In this document: positions 11,064 through 21,908 of the stretch, piece by piece
Position numbering within the stretch: the stretch's first letter is position 1
How the letters are laid out: every line of letters starts with the position of its first letter
DNA from: Dirofilaria immitis
Lineage: Eukaryota; Nematoda; Chromadorea; Rhabditida; Onchocercidae
Reading direction: 5' to 3'
Length of the DNA: 64,000 nucleotides
Assembly (NCBI GenBank): GCA_024305405.1
Contig: JAKNDB010000087.1
Span: forward strand, 7,194,501 to 7,258,500
Notes under the pieces: model-generated
The model's database searches: none
What the model saw: only the letters and a program-made list of their open reading frames with translations
What the model was told of the DNA's origin: nothing
Program-made: the position numbers and the translations under genes

Positions 11064-13066
11064 TTAAAGGATTACTTCAGCATTATAACCGTAAGTATTT
11101 ATGCTTCTAATATGAACAGCCGTTCTGGTATGCCAGACGAGAATATCACGTGACCATAATTCCACTCCAAAAGGTGTCAAATCGTTCAAGCTCACATTCA
11201 AATAATTCATTAGACATGGTTCTGGGGATTGTTCCCGGCATTTTCTCCTCCATCCTGCTCTACGAAGAAACGAGAAGTATGAATTTTGCAAGTGAAAGAT
11301 ACCAGAATATGCTAAAGTGATTTAAAGCATGGAAATATGCCAAGTTCTTAAATCTTTCCAAAACTTCTTCCTCTTGGAAAGAATCCGAGAAAAAGCAAAA
11401 AGTAGATGTTTTTCCTTAAAGGCTTTAAAAATTGAAGTTCTTTCAACTACGAATTACTTCATTTAAATACTAATTTAATAAAATTATAGGCTACCGAAGG
11501 AAGGAGTTTCTAAACTTCGAGTCTTAAAATTAATCATTGAAAAACTTACTGCGGATGTTGCAAGAGCAATTCAAGATTTATAGCAAATCCAGCCATGTCA
11601 AAGCCCCATTTACGTTTTGGAGCATATACTGTTTGCCAGCCCACAACTTTTCTATTAATAACTTTCGGCGCTTCGACCATATTATGCGCTACCAAACCTG
11701 CAACGGAATGCGATATCTTGTATGGAATGATAGAATTTCTTAATCACACAATGAAATGGAATGAAAATGATGAGCAAAAGATGAAACAAAAAAACAATTA
11801 ATTCTATAGTTTTTCAAGTCCTTCCATTCCATCCCGTAAATGGACGATAAAAATGAAGATGATTGATTATCTTAGTCATTTGTTACTGCTTTTTTCCATC
11901 ATAAGTAAAAGGAAGATTTTATGCTATAACTCACAAAGACATTAACTGATAAAAAAGCGCATGCATATTTATTAATAAAACTACCAATCTAGTTTTCAGC
12001 ACTGTGGAACTTTTTGAAATCTGGGAATTTTATTCAGTCAATTTTTATGTGGGAATAAAAATAACTGATTGCGTACCAACAGCCCATACACCAACTTTTT
12101 CAACATTTCGAATGTATCGATTGAAAAGGCGGATATCGTATGTATTATCGTCATCAGCAAAATATACCACTGCATTGCTACCCAACGATGCAAATCGTTT
12201 TCGAACAAAATTTAAGCCGACATCACGTCCAGTCCAGCCGCGTGCTACAGTTTTTTATGCTTGATAATTATTGAAGTAATAACAAAACCAACAGCCTCCG
12301 AAATTTAAAGTTAAGTTTTAGAATTTGAAGAATGCAAAATAAGAGTTAAAAGAGTCCATAAAAATAGATAAAATTCGAGAATAACAAAGTATTGGAACTA
12401 TTAGACGATACATCTTGTTTAGTTCTCATAATAACTTCTCCTACTATTAAGTAAACACCTGGTATTCCAGACCGACGTTTCGCAGCCAAATAATAACATT
12501 GTAAACCAGTACGATCTAGCAAATGCTTTACAGGTATTGATATGTGTGCGGCATCTTCTACAACAATCCAAATCAACTGATTGATGTGCATTAATGTTTG
12601 TGATAATCTATAATTAAATAAAATTTCGATATTTAGATAAAAAAATCTGACAAATTTTATTTCCGTTTATTTGCTTAAAATTTTGTAATTGCTTTCTCTT
12701 AAGTTGAATATTGGAACCATCTGAAATAGGGAACTACTTTTTAAAAAGTTGTAAAGAATTCAGGTGATTACAAACAGAACTTAGTATTCGTTTTCAATTT
12801 CAAAACCGATGAATAGATAATACACCTGGTCATATCAGCCAATCGTGCAAATCGCAGATACGTCGGTGTGATTACAATAATTGTTCGACTGCTCTTATTT
12901 TGATTATTAATGTATTGCAATAAATCATTATTCGAAGTTATCACCGATTCATAAATTTCATAGTTCCTTTCATCTATTAAATATACGATAATACATGTTT
13001 GAATAATGATTACGATTATGGCAAATACTGTTTGAAGAGTAGAAAAATTCGACCAACTGGCTTCTG
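11064..13066 (-). CDS. Beta-1,3-glucuronosyltransferase, GlcAT family (5' exon missing)
   Basis: Type II Golgi enzyme that transfers glucuronic acid from UDP-GlcA to galactose, as in the linker tetrasaccharide of proteoglycans. Five minus-strand exons join in phase: 13066-12826, 12607-12459, 12244-12077, 11697-11550 and 11259-11064 (stop). They give about 300 residues, close to the family length once a short 5' exon is added. Exon 1 here has a hydrophobic anchor (IIVIIIQTCIIVYLI) and then the family start TPTYLRFARLADMTRLS. Next come WIVVEDA, the DXD metal site (YFADDDNTYD), WGFDMAGFAINLE and the C-terminal VWHTRT, all hallmarks of GT43 glucuronosyltransferases. The open frame at 13066 begins at an acceptor with a required phase-1 donor upstream, so the initiator Met lies in an exon I could not place. 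C. elegans sqv-8 and the glct genes are the relevant relatives; which one is orthologous cannot be told from this alone. Confidence 0.88.
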
Positions 13067-14609
13067 CTGAAGTCTATAAACAGAAGATTAATTTCATTTT
13101 TCAATATGTCAATAATTCATTCCAATTCCACCTGGTTGATATTTTGCAATTAGGAAGAAGCATAAATACAGAAAGTAAGCGTAACGAACTTTATCAATGC
13201 ATTCGGATCAAAGCAATAATTATGAAACACCGATTCATATTTGTCAATTAAAGATAATGTTGACAAAGGAATCTATGGGGTTTGAAAAACTGTTAAATTA
13301 ATCCCTATTTTTTTCTTTTCTTTTGCTTAGCACATTCTGAATAACTCCTGATCCAAAAAATTAGTCAGCAAAATAATTAAGAAAACTTTTTAAAAGAAAG
13401 GTAAACGCACTTTTACAATTCAAAATCAAAATTACAATTATTATTATTTTGAAAGACAAAAATAGACGATCAATTTTTGAAATTTCGAGTTTTTAAAATT
13501 TAAGGATTATGGAATATTTCCTATATATTTTGCAGAACAGAAGTCATTTTCAAATATAATTGCATCATTTCTTCTTATTTTTATCATATGTAAAAATTTT
13601 TCTTACAGTCTTAGCACGAATCTTAATCTTCGTGAACGCATTTGTTTTTTAATCTGAAATAATCAAAGTGGAACAAAGCATGCATATTTTATTGATAACA
13701 AAGCATTATGGTCTTTGTTATAGATCTGACTTTAACCAAATGTTGTAATTATAATTCAAACTTAAAAATTCAAAATTGAGAAAAACAAGGAAACATAATA
13801 TTTGATTTTCTTTTTTTAAAATAAAGCATATATTGAAAATAATAATATGACTGCCAGTCCTATAACAAAATGAATTATTTTAGAAAATTACAACTCCAAA
13901 AATCAAAATCGAAGCTAAAATATTAGGAAATCAAAACTTGAAAAAGTCTGAGCTGCACTGAACCAGAATCCAATTTGGTTTTAAATAATATAAACTTATG
14001 GAAGTTTTGAATTTTTTCGTAATAATTGCAGAGTCATAGGAATTCATAATGATTTGTATTTAAAAATCAAACATTTCACCTGATATCGTCCAGACTACTG
14101 GTTTACCTTCGCAACTTTTATTAAAATAATTTTCGCGAAAAATTTGAAAATGGTAGATTATGCAAATTCCAAAATGCCGGTCAAAATATTCTTACTATCA
14201 AAAAATTCATTGTTTTGAAACTGAAAGCTTCTGAAGTATTACTGTCTCATGTAAAAAAGAGAATTTATCGTATGAATTGTAAAGACTAATATTTTGTGCC
14301 ATATTTAATATTACAAACTTTTTTTATCAAGAAATCTGCGCAAGCTGCAGAATAGGTTGCATTTTTAATCTCTCATTTTGTACTTAATTTTCAAAATTTA
14401 TACAATTTGAACTGATGATTAAAGTTATTGGTATAGCGCTCATTTATTGCATCACAATATATCCTTAAAAGTCAACTTTGAAAATAATCAGCCATATTTC
14501 ACATTATCGAAATAATTTGTTATTTCTTTTCCTGATATTTTTGGTAGATTCTAATCTGATATCAATTTTCATTCCCTATGATAATTTTTTTATAACAGTT
14601 CTTTTTTCA
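13067..14609. other. Upstream region of the glucuronosyltransferase
   Basis: Should contain the missing first exon and promoter of the minus-strand glucuronosyltransferase, but I could not identify the exon. A tandem duplication of about 21 bp lies at 14590-14631. Nothing else was recognised. Confidence 0.3.
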
Positions 14610-14631
14610 ATTATAACAGTTCTTTTTTCAT
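14590..14631. repeat. 21-bp tandem duplication
   Basis: Two adjacent copies of a unit containing TTATAACAGTTCTTTTTTCA differ only at the last position. It is a short local duplication. Confidence 0.75.
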
Positions 14632-14826
14632 TCTGATATTTCTCAAAGCTTTGTAGTAACAGAAGTAATGAGATGGTGAAGAAAATTTAGTTCCATTCGC
14701 TTGACGTCGATTTCTAAAAATTTTAACAGTTTCGCCGGAGCGATATTGCAAACTTTGACTAGTAACTGGCTCTACAAGTACAATATTTATCCTTAAAATC
14801 GCATGAACAGGTCATTTTTCTTGGCA
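14611..14826 (-). CDS. Exon-like open frame, unknown
   Basis: Minus-strand frame open for about 67 codons without an ATG, ending in TAA near 14611. It has mixed, non-repetitive composition, with INIVLVEPVTSQSLQYRSGE near its start and NGTKFSSPSHYFCYYK later. In sequence this AT-rich such a long stop-free stretch is suggestive of coding, but no family was recognised and the acceptor (TTTTAAG) is poor. It may be a last exon or a gene remnant. Confidence 0.25.
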
Positions 14827-15260
14827 GATTTCTAAAAAAACCTTAAGATATGAAACATGCTGCTAACTGAAGACTTCCCGATCTTCATTCTCACCTTAAA
14901 AATACGAAATTATGATAAATTATTTATTTCATCACTTTTATTCGTTCAATAGAACTGATCCAAAATGAAAAAAGATGCGTTTTTAGACTAATAATTTCTT
15001 TTAATGTTCGTTTTTTCGATACTGTTAAACCAAATTTGTAAAAAGTAAGGAAATCCGAGTTATTGAAATTCGCTAAAGAAGAATGAATTCAAACAAATCT
15101 CACTGATGTGCAATTTTATCATTTACTGTTATCAATATTTTAATTACTGTTAAAATATCTATTTATCATCTAACGACGTTTTCTGAAATCAATTCACTGA
15201 TTAGAATAACACAATTTCTAAAGCGATTCATTTCAATTTTTGTTTTCAATTCATTTTCAG

Positions 15261-15359
15261 GCTTATTAGACGAATTTCGGATGGATCATATTTATCACTT
15301 TGCTTCAGAAATGAATTCAATCACGCCTTTCACGTGATTGTAAATTATTTAATTTCCAT
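15261..15359 (+). CDS. Isolated internal exon, unknown gene
   Basis: A 99-bp plus-strand exon bounded by a textbook acceptor (TTCATTTTCAG) and a textbook donor (CAT/GTAAGT), open throughout in phase 2-2 and encoding RRISDGSYLSLCFRNEF and more. A second plus-strand open piece with phase-1 entry lies at about 16214-16337 (GHLKLPGYNNAVLNDGKEYF, then a stop), but its phase does not match directly, so at least one exon between them would be needed. Function unknown. Confidence 0.35.
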
Positions 15360-16213
15360 GTAAGTATTGCTTTTATTATTATAAAATGAATGAATATTTC
15401 TGCTTTTGCTCTAATATACTATGACTATATTGTTCCTTGCTAGCAAAATGTCGTCCACTTTTCAACACAAATATTCTTACGATATCATTCCTATGAAATA
15501 GCTTTTACATTTTACGCATTTTATTAAATCATTAATATTATATTATCTGAGTGATATAATTTTATTTAAATCGTTAATATTATTAGAATTCTATATTGTC
15601 GAATGAAAAGTTCAGTTTCAACAGAATTATGACATAATAACCAAACTTACCACTTATATTGACTCTCGGAAAAAAGTTAATAATATTCATTCAATTAATT
15701 AGTCTAAGATTACCTTAACAGTAATTACCGATATTCATTTTTAAATATAATTCACATGCGATAGGAAATTTGCAACGATTTCGTCGATTGATAGCGCAAA
15801 ATCTTTTTCATTTTCATCCTTAATCACAGTGTGAAATAAATTGATGTCTATGCATATGTTTAAATTTTTACATATTTAAGTATTTTAACATCAATTTTTT
15901 GCATTCTGATAAATAATCCACACAAATTTTTTACTATCATATAACGATGGATCATTTTAGTGATTGTCTGTCTTTCTGTAGCATTGAAATATCTCATTTC
16001 AAATTAGTGTTAAATATTTGAAATATGATTATTAAAACAAATTTTTAAATCTGTAAGCGAGAATTTATTTTCATCTCATTCGGCATATTAATTTAATTAA
16101 ATTAAAGTTTCTATCGTGATGTTTCACTTTATATTTTATAACTCAGACATTAAATTTTGATATTTTCAACCAATGATCATGTGCAAACATAATTCTGTTT
16201 TTTATTACTGTAA

Positions 16214-16337
16214 GGAGGACATCTGAAATTACCTGGCTATAATAATGCTGTACTTAACGATGGGAAAGAATATTTTGTTTTTCCTTTCGCTCAGTTTCCT
16301 AATTATTCGAAGTTGTTTTACTATTTAATAATGACAA
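16214..16337 (+). CDS. Possible terminal exon, unknown gene
   Basis: Plus-strand open stretch of about 40 codons following the acceptor TTATTACTGTAAG and ending in TGA. It encodes GHLKLPGYNNAVLNDGKEYF followed by an aromatic-rich tail. It may belong with the exon at 15261-15359, but the phases do not meet. No family was recognised. Confidence 0.2.
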
Positions 16338-16466
16338 TGATATGATAAGATTGGAATGTGAAAATACAATAAAGCATTTACTTCTAAATTCAATTCCGAC
16401 ATGCTCTATTATCTGTTGTTTTATTTATTAAATTTTTATCTCCTCAATACATGCATTCCTTGAATC

Positions 16467-16730
16467 CTACCAGTTCCATATCGCGCTGAGCATTCCTGAA
16501 AATTCTGAACTCCTATCTTCAGCTAGCTGACCTACAACTCTCAGCACTCCTGCTGACTTTTTGCCTTCATCTGATCCTGCTGCCATCGCATCCCTTGAAT
16601 TCCATCTTGTCCATTGCGCCCTAACGGACCTGGTATTCATCTTGTCCCTCTTCTTGTTTGTAATGGCCCAAAAGCCTTCAAACATATCCATTCTCATTTA
16701 GAATCTATTATTGACTCACCTGAACTGCGC
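16467..16730 (-). pseudogene. Collagen-like relic
   Basis: A locally GC-rich block on the minus strand. One frame is open for 76 codons, but another contains a Gly-X-Y run (GPLGRNGQDGIQGMR), and a second short GIQGM-like motif recurs about 150 bp further on in a shifted frame. This is what a decayed collagen Gly-X-Y exon with several frameshifts would look like. No splice sites or intact collagen ends were found. Alternatively the 76-codon frame is a fragment of an unrecognised repeat. Confidence 0.25.
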
Positions 16731-17861
16731 AAATAGTATGATGAAACCAGTAAGTACTCAAAATATGCACTGATAGTAAAAGTATATAACTGGTTTGCGA
16801 ACAATGGCTAAAATATTATGAAATTTACTTCCAAACTTAAAAATTTTTGGTAAACCAATTCTGTAAAGATATTTTTAGAAATATAAGAAACAGATTAATC
16901 GACTGGTTGAATAAACTCCATCTAAATTATTATGATATCGTCGGAACTATAAAGGAAATTTTTATGATTTAAACTAATAATCAATGTAGCATCTTTTGAA
17001 GAAATCTTTTATTAATAATTGGAAGTTGATATATCTGATATGAAGTTTTTCAGAATTCATAAAGAAAGAATTATTTTAACAACTCTTGGAGAATGTTCAT
17101 ATCGAATATAGCGCGACACAATATTCAACTCTTGTCGATAATATCTATGGAAATTTCTCGGATCTTTTTGTGTGATATTTAAAATTAACAGAGTAAAAAT
17201 TAGATTGATTAATAAAAAAACTGGGATAAAAAATCTGAAAAATTATTGAAAGAACAGATTAAGAAATCCCGAGAAATAAAAATAATTTGTGAATTTAGCT
17301 GTAGGTTATTTATCATTTCGAATTTCTCAGTCTGTTAAATCATTTAACTCTGATCTTCTGTTAAATCATTCAACTCTGATCTACTTGCTTTAACAGAAAC
17401 TCAAATTCAAATTCAAAACATATATTGCGATGTAAAGAATTATAACAGTAGAAAAGATATTATTCTTTGCTTATTATTTTTCCTTAATGTTGATAAAAAC
17501 AGCAAATGAAAAAAAAATGGGAAAAGGGAGAAACAGTAATATTTCAAATTAAATATTCTAAAACACAATATTAAATAAGTATTAAAATGAAAAGAAAAAA
17601 GTGACAAAATATAATGGAATAATTTAAATCATGAAATAGGACAAGAAAAATTTCATAGCTTGCTTTTTGAAGAAAAATTTCTAATTAATTTTAAGCATTA
17701 TAGTTTATTTATCAAATCATTTATTAGAAATAATCCTTTCTGAATGTTTTTACTATCTTCAATTTTGCTTTTCCTTCTTCATCGTTTTTTTTTCAATAAA
17801 TATTTTCGCAGTAAGTAAATAAAGATAAATCGAGTAGAAAGAGAATAAAGCAATTAAGCGA
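16731..17861. other. Intergenic stretch
   Basis: No gene supported. A 26-bp tandem duplication (GTTAAATCATT core) is at about 17332-17383. The remainder is AT-rich with no recognised element. Confidence 0.3.
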
Positions 17862-18317
17862 TTATATTGATTCTTGTCCCGAATATGTTGAATATATTTT
17901 AAATGCAATAAAGGCACAACATGTATCAAATGATATACTAGAGTTTGAGAACATCAGCATTATTTTAATCGGTAAAGGAAGCTCATACAAAGTTGCAAAC
18001 GGAAGATGCATTAAAGATAAAAGAGCTCTCATAGTTAATACCACCGTCATTGCGGCGGGAGAGATGAAAAATCGTGATTCATCTGTACTTGTTATAGCAA
18101 TTATTCCATACGACAACCTATTTTTAAAATATTATCAAGTATGCCAAATATTATTGCAAGAAAAGGTAAAGTGATTGCCTTCAATGACAAGTAAGGAGCG
18201 TCATTTTTCTTAAGAGAGGCTTGTACAGATGTGATAAAACTTCCATGTACTGTACTGATAATTTTATTTCTCCGGTAATCTATCATAGCATAGCCGTACA
18301 ATCTTTTGCTCACTTTA
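17862..18317 (-). CDS. Multi-pass protein, sideroflexin-like, one frame break
   Basis: Minus-strand terminal exon starting after the acceptor TTTTTATTGCAG at 18317 (phase 2) and ending in TAA at 17862. The upstream half contains SLKKNDAPYLSLKAITLPFLA and the downstream half SYGIIAITSTDE and, further on, SPAAMTVVLT. Their order and spacing (L-K-K-x-x-P, then PFLA with N-I, then R-L-x-x-G-I, then S-x-A-A) resemble the mitochondrial sideroflexins (serine and other amino-acid carriers). The two halves are in different frames and join at a five-T run on the plus strand (18121-18125); one extra base would give a continuous protein. Sideroflexins usually exceed 300 residues, so upstream exons should exist near 18.4 kb and beyond, but none was convincing. 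The family call is tentative; a divergent or dying copy is possible. Confidence 0.35.
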
Positions 18318-18559
18318 CTGCAATAAAAAGGATTAGATGCTGATTATTCAAGAAATTTAGCTAGGTCTGTCACTGTCGAATAATTCATTCGGCGTTAGCT
18401 ATAGCACAACATTGTTATATCCACCAAATGTTTTACAGTAAGTAAACTTCGACTTTATTTATTTTATACAACAAGAAAAAAGTTATTAAAGGAAATATTT
18501 TTTTCTTGGAGATTTAAATAAAATTAATATTTTAGAAAAAGAATAACATTCTGCTTCAT

Positions 18560-18590
<31 letters not shown>

Positions 18591-19525
18591 CCTATAATAT
18601 GTTTTGCTACTTTTTTCCATAATTTTTTTGGAATTAACAAACACAAAAGAGAAAAATTTCAGTAAAATTGAATTACATGTAAGAATGTATAAGTACTTAA
18701 TAATAGATAAGAGCAAAAATGTAGAAAAAATGATTGCAGAACATAAATTTGAGTTAATTTTTCTATGTTGGTTTGAAGCAATTTTTAAGAAGAAATTATT
18801 AAATTTTTTTGAAATTTTAATTTTATTTTAATAACATTGAATCACATCCTTGCCCTTAAATTACGATAAGTAAGAATCAATTGATAAATTTTTCAAACAA
18901 AGTTCAAGGTTAACTGATCGAATTGAATCAATTATTCAGAAAAATGGAAAAGAAATCTTGAATGTTTAATTTCTTCAAAGAAATAAACTTTATTTATCTG
19001 ATTTCTAACTTTACCTTTGCAATGCATATACCGGATGTGAATTTCTGAATGTATTATTCAGACTTCTCAATTTTCTTACTAAAAGTCTAAAATAAAATTC
19101 AATTTTATGAATTTCTAACGTTCGAATTCATAAAATCAAAAAATTTTTAAAGGATTCTTTTATTGAAAAAGACATTGAAAACAGATCAAGCCAATGAAAA
19201 TAAAACGAAATTCTTACTCAAATAGTTGGCTCAAATCTATTCCGATTCTTACAATCTGAAAATTTTGGAGAATTTCAATTTTCAGAAAAAATTATAATTT
19301 ATTCTTAGTATGATAAGCGTTTATTTCAATTTAGCAATATATTAAAAATTGTCACACTTTATCATTTCAAATATCAATAATAGCAGAAAGAAAGAGAATA
19401 TTCTCTATGTCGAGAAGATTATAGAAATTTTAATTTGCTAAAAAATGGATGCTTATATTCAACGACTGATGATAATCGTGAAAGACAAGGACTTTTATCT
19501 CATCCATTATTTACTTATTTTGCTA
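18318..19525. other. Non-coding stretch with TA repeat
   Basis: Contains a (TA)n run at about 18565-18591. The plus-strand frame at 18604-18831 is Lys/Phe-rich low complexity and is probably not coding. Upstream exons of the sideroflexin-like gene would be expected here but were not identified. Confidence 0.3.
18565..18591. repeat. (TA)n microsatellite
   Basis: About thirteen TA units in a row. Confidence 0.9.
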
Positions 19526-19897
19526 TTACATAAACCATTCGATCGATGATGTATAACGATAACGAAGCTTGGAACGGTGGTGATGTGGGCGTAACTGACG
19601 AAGGAGGCTATACTGGTAAGGAGAACGTAAGCGGTGAAGTCGTGAATATGAGCGACGACGACTGTAAGAACGTGAAGAACGACGTGATGATGTACGTGGG
19701 CTTGGTCGTCTACTTCTGCTGACTTCTGCTATCCGATAGAGTCCGTATAGTGTACCCAATGATTTACGCCTACGATAACTACGTTGACGTTTTCGTACCG
19801 GGGAGCCTGAAATACCGCGATTGACTTCGACGACTTTGCGATCGAAATCGTGATGCAAAGTGGCACGGCATGGTTTGCTTCTTAATTTAACCTTTTT
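19526..19897 (-). CDS. Arg/Ser-rich terminal exon (SR-like)
   Basis: Minus-strand exon of 123 codons plus stop, entered in phase 0 after the acceptor TTTTTCATAG. The N-terminal part is basic (DFDRKVVEVNRG), followed by clusters of RS and SR dipeptides (SRSRRPSPRTSSRRSSRSYS and RRRSYSR) and a His/Arg/Tyr-rich tail. Its codons are clearly more GC-rich than those of its neighbours. RS-rich tails are typical of splicing-factor-like nuclear proteins, but no RNA-binding domain or upstream exon was found, so the gene's identity is open. A second minus frame is also RS-rich over the first 30 codons, so a frame slip cannot be excluded. Confidence 0.4.
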   Translation of the reverse strand, partial: KKVKLRSKPCRATLHHDFDRKVVEVNRGISGSPVRKRQRSYRRRKSLGTLYGLYRIAEVSRSRRPSPRTSSRRSSRSYSRRRSYSRLHRLRSPYQYSLLRQLRPHHHRSKLRYRYTSSIEWFM

Positions 19898-21908
19898 CTA
19901 TGAAAAATGCTTTCTCAAAAGTTAAAACAATAAATTACAGCACAGGAAGAGATAAAGTTTGATCAAAAGGAATGGATAGGTTCTGTCATCGAATTCTCAA
20001 TAAAAGAAAATTTGATTTTATAAAATATCTTTTCCAATTTCTTATATTAATTTTCAAACCATTCTGATATTTTTATCGAAATACAAATTTTCCAGTCTAA
20101 TTTCTAATCACTTTATTTCTTTACAAGTAATTTTAATTTTCGAACCACTTAAACTTATTAATTTTTCCTAAATTCCAAATTCTTAACAACAGGTAAATTG
20201 TTATTTATTATGCAAATTCTATTATTCCTTTGAAAAATTTCAATGAAATTTTGATAATGAATCTTTCTGGAATCTTTTTTCTTACTTGCGCACGTTTGGT
20301 TGATCATGTAAATATTCAATCATTTGTTTATTGATATCATTTATTTATTTATTTATTCATTTGGGATTTACGTATTTAATTTTTCCTCCTTCATATATCT
20401 GCTCATATATTTTTTCTTTTTATTTTGGCAGTTTATTTTTTCGTTGCCATAATTTATTAAGTCGATTTCTATTCATCAATTACAAGACATATGTTTAAAT
20501 AATTTTTAATTGCTAATAAAAGTTTTTATTCCCAAAAATAAAAATATTTAATTTCGTAGCATGGAAATGATAAAAATAACATTTAATTTTAAACATATAC
20601 ACTAAAGTGTATAATTCTAAACATATATATATAATTTGTATGATGGCTGTTAAATTACCTCTATATTGTAAATAATTAAGTTTAGCATAAAAATTTTAAG
20701 CATTTTCAAAGTTGAACTTTCTGCTTCAATGCTTTAAAAGTTAAGAAACATCACTAATAAATAAAAACCTTTTGCGTATCCAATTAAATAATATATTATA
20801 GTTGGAAATGTAAAGAACTATTTTGGATAATGCAGTATATATATTTATATGCTTTTGATTTCAATTCTTGAAAAGAAAGTACAAAAATGAGTTAATTAAA
20901 GAAATTAATCGTAGAATGAGGCATTGAGAAAAATGAGAGAAGGAAGACGGATTAATAAAGATTTACTATGAAATAATTAAATAAATTTGCTTCATCTTTA
21001 TTTGAATTTAGTGATTTATTCATCCAATAATAGATTTTATTAAGAGATAGTTGAAAGTTATTGATAATTTGCTAACTATATCTTATTTAGAAATAAATAA
21101 TTCCTAAATAAGATATAGTTTCAATTTTAATTAAAATTAGACGAAAAGGACCATTTTTCAATATTGTCATGTCACAAAGATAACACATGATGGATAGTAT
21201 AATTTAATTAACAAAAAATAAGAGGCAGTGTAGTATGGAGAGGGCAAATGAGAGATAGAGCGAATGAAGGAAGAAAGAAAAAAAAGCAATAATAGTAATA
21301 AAATAAGGGAAATTCATTGCATTGAATTAATATTTTAAATAATCAAAAAAACTTTGATAAAAAATTTTATTCTTCGAAATATGGCAAAAGTTATAAAAAT
21401 TTTTTCCAAAATTAAAAAAATCAAAAATTTTCAAAAATTCTTTTAATAAATAGCAGTATCTGATTTACAAATATAGAAAAATATTTATTTGATTATTACT
21501 GCACCAATGATTATATAAGCATCAAATTTTAGCTGAAAATTTTAAACTAATTTTTTGAATGGTAAATTTTTTGATACTATCATCTTCTGAATGATATTAA
21601 AATTTTTTGACATTATCTTCAGTTAAAATTTAAACAACGATGATAAAGATGATAACAACAACATTTGCAGCATGATAATATACATCGAAGGCTTTTAAAA
21701 TTATTTTTTCTTAAAACAGCATAAAAACGATGAATACCCGTATCAGATTTGAGAAACAAAAAAAAGGAACGAAATGAATAAATGAAAATAAATAAAAATA
21801 TAAGACGTATGCGCCTAATTTCATCTAATAAAAAAGCAGTAATTTCATTTCAAAAAGCAATTTTGAGTAAGAACAAACAAATGAATAAAGAAAGTTATCA
21901 TTTCGTCT
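19898..21908. other. Gap 3' of the receptor phosphatase gene
   Basis: No coding sequence supported. It holds the 3' flank of the receptor phosphatase gene, whose stop is at 21909, including a 17-bp perfect inverted repeat at 21074-21120. Otherwise it is AT-rich and featureless to me. Confidence 0.3.
21074..21120. repeat. 17-bp perfect inverted repeat
   Basis: Arms 21074-21090 and 21104-21120 are exact reverse complements (core AACTATATCTTATTTAG) around a 13-base spacer. It lies about 0.8 kb beyond the stop codon of the receptor phosphatase, so it could be in its 3' UTR or in a small foldback element. Confidence 0.8.
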
